A program made the translations under genes and the position numbers. Shown piece by piece: positions 1 through 6,818 of a stretch of 64,000 nt of DNA. The notes below the pieces were generated by a model that worked only from the letters and a program-made list of their open reading frames with translations, did not search any database and was not told the origin of the DNA. The DNA lies in contig NZ_CP166097.1 of assembly GCF_041228105.1 (NCBI RefSeq), positions 4,526,001 through 4,590,000 of the forward strand, given 5' to 3'. How positions within the stretch are numbered: the stretch's first letter is position 1; each line of letters begins with the position of its first letter. This stretch comes from Pectobacterium aroidearum. Lineage in GTDB: Bacteria > Pseudomonadota > Gammaproteobacteria > Enterobacterales > Enterobacteriaceae.

Positions 1-102
1 TTCACTGACAGCGCTATGCAAACGCTGACAGAGACCGCAGTCACGGGGTGCGGCTTCAGAGCCGGATGAACAATAACAACTCATCCCCCCGCCTGCAATC
101 AG
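1..102. other. Short gap downstream of topB, nothing recognised
   Basis: This stretch follows the topB stop codon and runs off the left edge of the window. I see no convincing gene, terminator or repeat in it. The ICE continues to the left, where its conjugation genes and integrase are expected. Confidence 0.4.
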
Positions 103-2112
103 TTAATTCTGCTTTTTCTTTCGTGTTTTAGATGCCGCATTCTTGCTCTGGCCAGGGACATTTATCATGCCCTTACAGTCTGGATATTTTTCACAACCAT
201 AAAATGCTCCTTTTGCCCCTTTTCGTAACCGCGTCTTACTACCACAAAGAGGGCAAGCAGGCGTAGGAGGAACACGAACGACAACATCTTGTTGAGTTCC
301 CAGGGAAACCAACTGACAAATCCACTGAGTCTGTCGGGACATAAAGCTATCCAGCGTCATACTCCCTTTAGCAACCTCATCGAGCGCCTGTTCCCAAAGC
401 GCCGTCATACCGGGCTCTTTTAACGCGTGAGGTAAAGCATCGATAAGATCCATCGCAATATCTGTTGCACGCAAGTAACGCCCTTTTATGCTGATGAAGT
501 TACGCGCCAGTAACGTTTCGACAATCCCACCACGCGTCGCTTCTGTGCCTAACCCTGCGTTCTCTTTCAGTACTTTTTTCAGCGTTAAATCGGTCACATA
601 CGCCGCAGCGTTCATCATAGCCGCAATCAATGATTGGAATGTAAAATACTGGGGAGGCTTTGTTTTCAGTGCCTTTACCTCAGAGCCAGCCACGCCACAG
701 TTATCTCCCTTTACGAGCATAGGTAAAGATTGGTCTTTCTCATCTGCCGCAGCCTCTTTATGTTCACCGTCATCCTGACTAAACAAACGTTTCCACCCAG
801 GAACAACAACGACCCGCCCCGTTGTCTGAAACAGTTGGCCTCCGATATTTAGGGAAAGTCGCGTGAAATCGACTTCATGCAGAGGAAAAAACTGGGCTAG
901 ATAATGTCGTCTGATTAACACGTAAACCTGCTTTTCCTGATCGCTCATCTTCGACATGTCACAAACATGCCGTGTCGGAATGATACCGTGGTGGGCAGTC
1001 ATTTTTTTGTCATCCCATATGCGGGAAACAAAACGAGTATCTAGCTGAGAAATCAACGCCTGTAGTGAGGGGTCGATTTTCACCAATGCACTCAGGACAT
1101 CAGGAATTTCCTCACGCATTGACTCAGGAAGAAACCCACAATCGGTTCGCGGGTAAGACGTTGCTTTATGCGTCTCATACAGGCTCTGTGCTATGTCCAG
1201 CACTTTCTGAGGACTCATGTCCCAAAGTCTGCCGCAGGCCTGCTGTAGCGTTCCCATGGTGAACGCCAAGGGTGCAGCCTCTTTTTCTCGCTTTGTTTCC
1301 TGCTCAATTACCGTTGCCTTGCCTGTTTGTTTACAAAGCTGTGCAACTTGCTGAGCGATGTCCTGATGAATACAGCGCTTCTCTTCATCGACATACATTT
1401 TCGCTGGAACCCACTGCGCAGAGAAACGGACACCATTAGACTGTAGTGCTACCCATACTTGCCAGTAAGGTTTAGGGACGAACGTCGCTATTTCTCGCTC
1501 ACGATTAACGACCATCGCCAATACAGGGGTTTGCACTCGCCCAACAGACAGAAGCCCGTCATATCCCTTATCCCTCGCTTTCACGGTATAAAGCCGGGTC
1601 AGGTTCATACCTATTAGCCAGTCCGCTCGCGAACGCCCCAGGCCAGCATAATAAAGCGGCTTTGTTTCTGAACCTGGTTTGATAGCAGCTAATGCAGCAC
1701 GAATACTGGACTCATCCAATGCAGACAGCCACAAACGAAAAACGGGACCTCTCCATCCGCAATATTCCAACAGAGACCATCCGATAACTTCTCCTTCCCT
1801 ATCAGCATCAGTTGATATGACGACTTCATCAACCTGCTTCAACAATCGGGAGATGACCGTGAACTGGTCTGACGATTCTGACTTCACAACCATCTGCCAT
1901 ACGGGGGGCAAAACCGGTAACACATCTATTCGCCACGGTTTCTCAAACTGGGTGCCATAGACTTCTGGTGAGGCGGTTTCTAAAAGGTGCCCCCGGGCCC
2001 AGGTTATGGTTATTCCTGGAGCAGATAAGAAACCTTGCCCTCGCTTTGTTGCTCCCAGTACAGCAGCGATGTCTCTGGCCTGGGAGGGTTTTTCACAGAT
2101 AAAGAGGCGCAC
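103..2112 (-). CDS. topB: DNA topoisomerase III (TopB), ICE-borne
   Basis: Type IA topoisomerase that relaxes or decatenates DNA by a single-strand passage mechanism. The 669-residue protein opens with a TOPRIM domain (MRLFICEKPS at the N-terminus, metal-binding DADREGE at 102-108). It has the family SVGRVQTP motif at 189-196 and the catalytic tyrosine Tyr320 in SYPRTD. Near residues 620-650 a C-terminal four-cysteine zinc finger (CPLCG ... GCEKYPDCKG) resembles that of topoisomerase I and ICE-type TopB. It lies 14 nt after the PFL_4669-type gene, in the same transcription unit as the ICE replication genes. ICEs of the SPI-7/PAPI-1 group carry such a gene beside their partition block, so it is element-encoded rather than the housekeeping copy. 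The family call is sure; the cellular role is inferred. Confidence 0.95.
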   Translation of the reverse strand: MRLFICEKPSQARDIAAVLGATKRGQGFLSAPGITITWARGHLLETASPEVYGTQFEKPWRIDVLPVLPPVWQMVVKSESSDQFTVISRLLKQVDEVVISTDADREGEVIGWSLLEYCGWRGPVFRLWLSALDESSIRAALAAIKPGSETKPLYYAGLGRSRADWLIGMNLTRLYTVKARDKGYDGLLSVGRVQTPVLAMVVNREREIATFVPKPYWQVWVALQSNGVRFSAQWVPAKMYVDEEKRCIHQDIAQQVAQLCKQTGKATVIEQETKREKEAAPLAFTMGTLQQACGRLWDMSPQKVLDIAQSLYETHKATSYPRTDCGFLPESMREEIPDVLSALVKIDPSLQALISQLDTRFVSRIWDDKKMTAHHGIIPTRHVCDMSKMSDQEKQVYVLIRRHYLAQFFPLHEVDFTRLSLNIGGQLFQTTGRVVVVPGWKRLFSQDDGEHKEAAADEKDQSLPMLVKGDNCGVAGSEVKALKTKPPQYFTFQSLIAAMMNAAAYVTDLTLKKVLKENAGLGTEATRGGIVETLLARNFISIKGRYLRATDIAMDLIDALPHALKEPGMTALWEQALDEVAKGSMTLDSFMSRQTQWICQLVSLGTQQDVVVRVPPTPACPLCGSKTRLRKGAKGAFYGCEKYPDCKGMINVPGQSKNAASKTRKKKQN

Positions 2113-2126
2113 AACGTCCCTCCAGG

Positions 2127-2879
2127 CTACCGATTAGTGGACGTAGGAGTCGCACGCGCTTTATCGTGCATGAGCAACAAATTAACACTGGCCTCATGGA
2201 TTGGCGGAGAGAATATGGAACGTTTCTTACCCAGTAATACATCACGATCGGGCTCACCTAAGGCCTCACAGGCTTTCTGCCAGGCTTCATTTTGTTCGAT
2301 AGCGTCAATTCGTGACACTGGAACCGATCGGTATTTCAAAACAATCGAGTAGATCTGGCGTAGCGATCGACCATTCCCCTGAAGTAACTGATCGCGACGA
2401 TTACGTGAAATCAAGCCATAGTGAAATGCCTGTAAAACCTGTTTAGCCAGTTGGTCAAACCCAATCAGCAGATAGACACAGCGATATCCCAGTGGCGAAT
2501 TGCTGTATACCTTGATGTCCAGAGGCTCTTTAGCAACGGCTTCCGTCAGAGTGACTCCCCGAGGCAATACATTCATTTCCTTATCCAGGGATGCAATTTC
2601 TTCATGCATCAATGTGCTGGCCTCATTGAGTTTTTCCTCAAGAGCCAACATGGTCTTGTCAGCCCATGGGTTGTTCTTCAGCGAATCGCTGTTGATACGC
2701 GCAGCCTGATGCAGGAACCCGGGCATTCCCATAATAGGAGGACGGGCAGCAACACTATTTTCGTCATTCTGTTTTACTCTTCGGCGCCCTACCCAGAGAT
2801 TGATTGCATAGTTAGTATGCAATTCAATTTTTAACTCAGACTGCAATGCACCCGTCGTCTTTCCCACTCTTTCAGCCAT
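2127..2879 (-). CDS. ICE-associated protein, PFL_4669 family (TIGR03761-like)
   Basis: A 250-residue soluble protein with no signal peptide or membrane segment. Its sequence and its position directly before topB match the conserved but uncharacterised ICE family typified by PFL_4669. Features visible are a basic N-terminus, a LALEEKLNEASTLM-like helical stretch in the middle and a conserved-looking LISRNRRDQLLQGNGRSLRQ region near residues 165-185. The family has no established biochemical function; co-occurrence with topB and the replication gene suggests a role in element maintenance or DNA processing. The ATG start is preceded by a gap of about 390 bp holding the 106-bp repeat array. It may therefore be transcribed from its own promoter there as well as by read-through. 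Confidence 0.8.
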   Translation of the reverse strand: MAERVGKTTGALQSELKIELHTNYAINLWVGRRRVKQNDENSVAARPPIMGMPGFLHQAARINSDSLKNNPWADKTMLALEEKLNEASTLMHEEIASLDKEMNVLPRGVTLTEAVAKEPLDIKVYSNSPLGYRCVYLLIGFDQLAKQVLQAFHYGLISRNRRDQLLQGNGRSLRQIYSIVLKYRSVPVSRIDAIEQNEAWQKACEALGEPDRDVLLGKKRSIFSPPIHEASVNLLLMHDKARATPTSTNR

Positions 2880-3017
2880 CGTTGTCTCTCTAACTTGTTA
2901 ATTAATCAGTTAAGAAAGACTAAATAGTTAATAAAAGAGGACTCCCCCAACAACGCGAAACTCAATATTGGTTTCACGAATTTGACGCAAGCGCATCAAT
3001 ATGGTTGTTTTTTAGCC

Positions 3018-3247
3018 TTGTTGCGGGGCGCAACAAGTACGCTTTTTCACCACACGACCAAATCCACGCTAACCAGGTACCCCGAATATCACCCTAAATA
3101 TCACATTGGTTGTTTTTCATACCGTGCTGCCAGTGGCAGCAAAGTACACTTTTTAACCACCACACCAAATCCGTACTAGCCAGATACCCCGCATGCCATC
3201 CTGGATATCAGGTCGCTCATTTCTTGACCTTGCTGCCACTGGCAGCA
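3018..3247. repeat. Three hairpin palindromes at exact 106-bp spacing
   Basis: The gap between the replication gene and the PFL_4669-type gene holds three palindromes: 3018-3036 (TTGTTGCG / GGG / CGCAACAA), 3125-3141 (TGCTGCCA / G / TGGCAGCA) and 3231-3247 (TGCTGCCA / C / TGGCAGCA). Their centres are at 3027, 3133 and 3239, exactly 106 bp apart. The DNA between them is a diverged tandem repeat; shared blocks include CTTTTT-CACCAC-like and AGGTACCCCG/AGATACCCCG. The first hairpin differs from the others in both arms, so pairing is preserved while sequence is not. This fits a single-stranded or protein-recognised structure such as an origin or nic region. No T-run follows the stems, so simple terminators are less likely. 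Confidence 0.8.
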
Positions 3248-3266
3248 AGCACAATTTTTAACCACC

Positions 3267-4565
3267 TTATTTTCCAGCGTTCAATATTCTGGCTCTGATA
3301 TCAGAAACCAGGCTGGAAACTCTTTCCTGACTCGCCTTGGAGGCTGGCTGCCCAGGAAGGCTTTCTGCCAGCTCAGGAGCGGGACGCTCCACCGTTGGTG
3401 TCATTGTTGCCGACGCTCTTCCCTTCGCCGTTTCAGAAAGCGCTACGCTTCCTGTTGATTGTTCTGTTTGCTCAGTTGGCAGCACCAGCCGCCCTTCCCG
3501 GGCGCATTTCATCATCGACAATAGCCAACCAAGTGGGTTGGCTAACTGCCCGCGCTTGAGCTGTGTATTCAGCATGGTCAGCAGAGCAGATGCTTGCTCA
3601 ACCGGCAATACGGAGAGCTGCCTGGTCAACATGTCGGCATCATGGGGCTTGATCCGGCTGAGCAACGCTTCAGGCAGCGTTAAACGATCCCTTCCCTCGG
3701 GTACGTACGTTTTTTTATTCACACTGTGTGTGAAACTACGTACGTTACAGTTCGATTTTCGAACTTGGTTATAACCTTTTGATTTTAGACTGAGTTCGGA
3801 TTCCGAACTCAGTGTATTATTGCTATTCCCATCACTAAGTTCGGATTCCGAACTCAGTGATTTTTCTCTTATCTCGCCTTGTTTTTTACTGAGTTCGGAA
3901 TTCGAACCCGGTTGCATTCCCCGCTGGAGTGATGCCAGTTGAGAGGGCGTTGATGGTGAATCCAGGCGTGCCTCAATCATGGATACTCTGGAATGGCGAT
4001 GTCGCATCGAGGGGTCGTTGCGGATCGCCTCCAAAACATTGAGTGCAGTCATCCGTACCGATTTATTCTTATGTTCGCAGCTACGTGCAACCAAATCCAG
4101 CCAGCCTGGATCGAACGTTTCCGCATCGCGGCAGCTCAGCGGCTCATCATGTTGAGCGTAGATATTCCCGCGTACGCGCCCATACTCATCGCGCACACGT
4201 TTACAAAGACTAAGCCAGCCGGTTATTCGCAACATTAGCAGCGTACGGCTGATGGTTTCACGCGAGGCTTTCTCAGCGTGAGGTGAAGCCAGCTGGAGTT
4301 GCAGCTCATCGTATGTAGGAAATACCGCACCATCATTTTGCTGGGCATACAAACGGATCATCACCCATGCTGTTTTATCCAGCGGGCTAAGCCTGCTATC
4401 CAGAAACAGTCGCCGGGGAACGGCATCATGCACATTCCCCAGATAAAGCAATCCGCTACGTTCATTGACTGGGCTCGAGGAGTCACTATTTCCCTGTCGG
4501 GAAATACCCTCCTCCATTCTCTGGAGTGTGAATGCGATGACACTGTCAGCAGGTAATCCCATCAT
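3267..4565 (-). CDS. STY4528-type pathogenicity-island replication protein
   Basis: A 432-residue protein matching the STY4528 family of island replication proteins. The N-terminal half (about 45-150) contains a winged-helix-like region with LDKTAWVMIRLYAQQN and ASRETISRTLLMLRITGW, as in helix-turn-helix replication initiators. A serine/glutamate-rich linker (about 225-275) holds repeated SSESELS motifs. The C-terminal region (about 295-370) is helical, with LLSRIKPHDADMLTRQLSVLP. The linker coincides with an array of DNA palindromes at 3702-3912, so it may be shaped by DNA function rather than protein function. The start overlaps the preceding small ORF by ATGA (4562-4565). Function as initiator is inferred from the family name and location; no catalytic residues can be assigned. 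Confidence 0.8.
   Translation of the reverse strand: MMGLPADSVIAFTLQRMEEGISRQGNSDSSSPVNERSGLLYLGNVHDAVPRRLFLDSRLSPLDKTAWVMIRLYAQQNDGAVFPTYDELQLQLASPHAEKASRETISRTLLMLRITGWLSLCKRVRDEYGRVRGNIYAQHDEPLSCRDAETFDPGWLDLVARSCEHKNKSVRMTALNVLEAIRNDPSMRHRHSRVSMIEARLDSPSTPSQLASLQRGMQPGSNSELSKKQGEIREKSLSSESELSDGNSNNTLSSESELSLKSKGYNQVRKSNCNVRSFTHSVNKKTYVPEGRDRLTLPEALLSRIKPHDADMLTRQLSVLPVEQASALLTMLNTQLKRGQLANPLGWLLSMMKCAREGRLVLPTEQTEQSTGSVALSETAKGRASATMTPTVERPAPELAESLPGQPASKASQERVSSLVSDIRARILNAGK
3702..3912. repeat. Palindrome array inside the replication gene (candidate origin)
   Basis: Within the coding sequence lie a nested inverted repeat and four related palindromes. The nested repeat has TACGTACGT at 3702-3710 and 3737-3745 flanking TTCACAC/GTGTGAA at 3718-3734. 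The palindromes are GTTCGA-TTT-TCGAAC at 3750-3764, a perfect 25-bp palindrome at 3789-3813, a one-mismatch copy at 3834-3858 and a diverged copy at 3888-3912. The core of all four is GTTCGnnnnCGAAC-like. Centre spacings are about 44, 45 and 54 bp, roughly four to five helical turns. Such phased palindromes in an initiator gene resemble binding sites of a replication origin; this function is inferred. Confidence 0.75.
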
Positions 4566-4804
4566 CGCTTACCGTTTGTTTGAATCAATCCAACACGGAC
4601 ATTCATGATAAGAAACGAGAACGTAATGATATGAAAAGTTCGAAATGGAAAGCGGGAAGACGGTTTTTTTAACGATGAGAACCCCAAATGAATCACATGA
4701 TAAATGATCCCTTCGCTTCTGGTTGTTGTATACCACAGCTCATCAGCCAGCAGGAACTGAATGAACATCGCCCCCAGAACATACGATTTATCGGCAAGTA
4801 TCAT
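4562..4804 (-). CDS. Small ICE protein of unknown function (80 aa)
   Basis: An 80-residue ORF beginning MILADKSYVLGAMF. It overlaps the upstream 65-residue ORF by one base (TGATG) and the replication gene downstream by four bases (ATGA). A longer in-frame start at 4897 would overlap the previous gene heavily and is rejected. The sequence has two moderately hydrophobic stretches (about residues 8-22 and 56-70) and a basic C-terminus, which could mean weak membrane association. I do not recognise a family. The tight overlaps on both sides are the main evidence that it is translated. Confidence 0.5.
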   Translation of the reverse strand: MILADKSYVLGAMFIQFLLADELWYTTTRSEGIIYHVIHLGFSSLKKPSSRFPFRTFHIITFSFLIMNVRVGLIQTNGKR

Positions 4805-5001
4805 CACTTGCTCTCCTGAGGTAATTTGCCCATACGAACATGGGCACGGTGTATTGCGGCAAGCAATGACTGTTGCTTTTCTTCCGGTAAACAGCAAAAC
4901 AATTCGACGACTACCGACTCAACGTCACCATCCAGTTGAACGCGGGATGACGGTAGCCATAGCGTCGTCTTGGCAGCCCAGATCTTGCGCTTTATCGTCA
5001 T
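4804..5001 (-). CDS. Small ICE protein of unknown function (65 aa)
   Basis: A 65-residue ORF starting MTIKRKIWAAK and ending in a lysine-rich tail. It overlaps the upstream ORF by four bases (4998-5001) and the downstream ORF by one base, so translation is probably coupled along the chain. The middle contains VELFCCLPEEKQQSLLAAIHRAH, an amphipathic helix-like segment. No family is recognised. Its place in the replication block suggests an accessory regulator or adaptor, but nothing in the sequence proves this. Confidence 0.5.
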   Translation of the reverse strand: MTIKRKIWAAKTTLWLPSSRVQLDGDVESVVVELFCCLPEEKQQSLLAAIHRAHVRMGKLPQESK

Positions 5002-5228
5002 TTTTTGATTTCCCTGTTATAAGTCTCATGGCTCATCAAATGCCAATGTCCGCCACCATCCTTGCTTAACAAACGCCAAAACGGCCCAATGTCGATTTTG
5101 AGGTAGCCATTGGTTTGCAAGCGCTTGTAAATTCGTTCACCGCGCTGCCATGCCGCGATGAAACGAGTCGCTTTACGCACAACACTAGGGGTTGCGCGTT
5201 GACATATACGAAACTCAGCAAGCTGCAT
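4998..5228 (-). CDS. Small basic ICE protein of unknown function (76 aa)
   Basis: A 76-residue ORF. The start chosen is MQLAEFRICQRA at 5228, which follows the stop of the DUF2857 gene by one base (TGAGATG). The longer frame start at 5315 would overlap that gene by 86 bases. The protein is rich in arginine and lysine (for example SVVRKATRFIAAWQRGERIYKRL) and ends in a histidine-rich SKDGGGHWHLMSHETYNREIKK-type tail. Charge and position suggest a nucleic-acid-associated accessory protein, but I recognise no family. Confidence 0.55.
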   Translation of the reverse strand: MQLAEFRICQRATPSVVRKATRFIAAWQRGERIYKRLQTNGYLKIDIGPFWRLLSKDGGGHWHLMSHETYNREIKK

Positions 5229-5229
5229 C

Positions 5230-5811
5230 TCAGCCTCCCGCCTTTTCCTTTCTTTCCAGTACTGCTTCACGGCACCAGGCATTAACACGAGTCCAGACCG
5301 CAGTGAGAGAAACATTCTGCTGTTCTGCCGCCAACATCATGACGTCCAGTGCCTCATGTGAATCAGGCGATGACAGTCCAGAGCTGCGCCATTGTTCCCA
5401 TAGTGCAGCGTCTTCTTCTTCCGTGGGGGCCTGAACTCTCCCCTGCCGTGTTTCAACACCATTTAAACGGCGTCTTGAGCTAACTTCCGACGTCGACAGG
5501 CCAAAGTAGAATTGCATCAGTTCTATTGAGCCACCTAACGCCAGAGCGCGATCAATTCGCTGTAACCGTTTTTGTTCAGTACGAGCCTGGTTAACCATTG
5601 ACCAAAAATTGTCGTGATTAATCTGAAAGTTGAGTACGGATACACTGCTTTGCGTCAGGTAATACAGATCGTCCACCGTCAGTTGGCTCAATTGACGAAC
5701 CTCTTCCATCGTCATTCCCAATGCTTCACAACGACGGATATTTCCTGACTTCAGTTCCATTAAGATATGCGTCAATAACGCATTTGTTGCCTGAGATAAT
5801 CCCTGGCTCAT
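5230..5811 (-). CDS. DUF2857 family ICE protein
   Basis: A 193-residue protein starting MSQGLSQATNALLTH. A GGGGGG-rich ribosome-binding site sits 5 nt before this ATG, which is why it is preferred over an upstream alternative start at 5832. The sequence matches the DUF2857 family, found next to the replication genes of SPI-7-like elements. It has an N-terminal helical region with GMTMEEVRQLSQLTVDDLYYLT and a central LMQFYFGLSTSEVSSRRRLNG block that looks like a DNA-binding or transcription-factor helix pair. The start overlaps the stop of the 38-residue membrane peptide (TGA/ATG), indicating coupling. Function is unknown; regulation of transfer or replication is a guess from context. Confidence 0.75.
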   Translation of the reverse strand: MSQGLSQATNALLTHILMELKSGNIRRCEALGMTMEEVRQLSQLTVDDLYYLTQSSVSVLNFQINHDNFWSMVNQARTEQKRLQRIDRALALGGSIELMQFYFGLSTSEVSSRRRLNGVETRQGRVQAPTEEEDAALWEQWRSSGLSSPDSHEALDVMMLAAEQQNVSLTAVWTRVNAWCREAVLERKEKAGG

Positions 5812-5924
5812 AGCTGCCCCCCATTCACCCAATCGACGATCAACAAAAAATCAACAGCCCAACTCATCCCGCAACAAATGAACAAAAACGTATTTCCAGC
5901 CAGGTTTTTCAGTAAGTTATCCAT
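5808..5924 (-). CDS. 38-residue single-span membrane peptide
   Basis: A short reading frame fills the otherwise unexplained gap between the DUF2786-like and DUF2857 genes. It starts MDNLLKNLAGNTFLF, has a hydrophobic core (about residues 12-31) and ends DWVNGGQL. Its ATG lies inside the last codons of the upstream gene and its stop overlaps the DUF2857 start, so every base between the two genes is coding. This nesting is typical of the operon and supports translation. I recognise no family; a membrane-anchored small regulator is possible. Confidence 0.55.
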   Translation of the reverse strand: MDNLLKNLAGNTFLFICCGMSWAVDFLLIVDWVNGGQL

Positions 5925-6582
5925 GAATATCCCCTGCATATTGGTAATCGGGAGAATTCAAAGCACTATCCTGATGAGCGTGGTACGCCGGAGAGGGAGA
6001 TAATGCGTTTTTCACGCAGCGCAGGCGTAGCCACGACTTGAGAAGTTGGCCTTCACGTTCAGATGGAGTGAATGGTTCCAAAGCGCACCACACGCCCCCC
6101 ACCCAGCCTTCCCGAAACTGGTCAGTACGAATACGGCGGAGCTGGGATTTCAAACGAGGAAAATCCTTCATATGCCGCTCAGTCGCTCCCCTTAGTTGCT
6201 GAGAGAGCACCTTAAAAAGGTAAGCGGCGATATCAGAACGGCCACTGAATCCATAAAAGTGGATCGAACGGCGAAGACACATTCCTCGATAACGATTGGT
6301 CGTGCTGTATAGATCAAACCAGCAGCTACAACCTGTGGCCATGCACACAACAGCAGCAAGTCCGTTAAGCCACCCAGGAATACTGACCGCATCTGATGGG
6401 ACTCGGCGGCATATCGATTCACGAATCGATGAAATTTCAGGTTCTTGCTCCAGGATTGAATGACGCAGAATGAGCTTTTGAGCCAAACGCAATGCACGGG
6501 TGATGTCATTCAGATCGTTATTTCGCGTGACTAAAGACATCAGTTTCCGAATACGTTTAGGTAATCTGGTACTGTTATTCAT
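5917..6582 (-). CDS. DUF2786/DUF7168-like ICE protein
   Basis: A 221-residue protein whose N-terminal helix pair (about 15-50) resembles DUF2786. The central part (about 75-150: CSCWFDLYSTTNRYRG, IHFYGFSGRSDIAAYLF, QLRGATERHM) matches the DUF7168-type region found with it in phage and ICE proteins. That region contains spaced aromatic and polar residues, but no catalytic motif I can name. It overlaps the upstream zinc-finger gene by ATGA at 6579-6582 and the small membrane peptide downstream by 8 nt. Homologues accompany parB and DUF2857 genes in SPI-7-like elements. Function is unknown. Confidence 0.7.
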   Translation of the reverse strand: MNNSTRLPKRIRKLMSLVTRNNDLNDITRALRLAQKLILRHSILEQEPEISSIRESICRRVPSDAVSIPGWLNGLAAVVCMATGCSCWFDLYSTTNRYRGMCLRRSIHFYGFSGRSDIAAYLFKVLSQQLRGATERHMKDFPRLKSQLRRIRTDQFREGWVGGVWCALEPFTPSEREGQLLKSWLRLRCVKNALSPSPAYHAHQDSALNSPDYQYAGDIHG

Positions 6583-6818
6583 TTCCCCCTCCGGCTACCG
6601 ACTTTTGTCAGATGTTCTTCGACTTCCTGACATCCGACACAAAGCTCTACACCAGGAACCGCCAGACGACGAGCCTCGGGGATTTCATTCCCGCATGCAT
6701 CACAGCATGTATTTGAAATACGCCCGTTATGAACGTTTCTAAGAATCAATGACAAGCTGCTCTGCAACAGTTGTTCGGTTGTGGCCATTGCCATTTCATC
6801 ATCAAGATCATGCGACAT
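6579..6818 (-). CDS. TraR/DksA-type small zinc-finger protein
   Basis: A 79-residue protein. The start MSHDLDDEMAMA is chosen because GGAGG lies 6 nt upstream; a longer frame start at 6854 has no such site. The C-terminal half has a four-cysteine finger, CCDACGNEIPEARR followed by CVGCQ, the arrangement of the TraR/DksA family. An acidic N-terminal helix precedes it. Short TraR-like proteins bind the RNA polymerase secondary channel and alter promoter output; this one could tune element or host promoters. The gene overlaps the end of parB by 11 nt. The family call is good; the target is unknown. Confidence 0.75.
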   Translation of the reverse strand: MSHDLDDEMAMATTEQLLQSSLSLILRNVHNGRISNTCCDACGNEIPEARRLAVPGVELCVGCQEVEEHLTKVGSRRGK

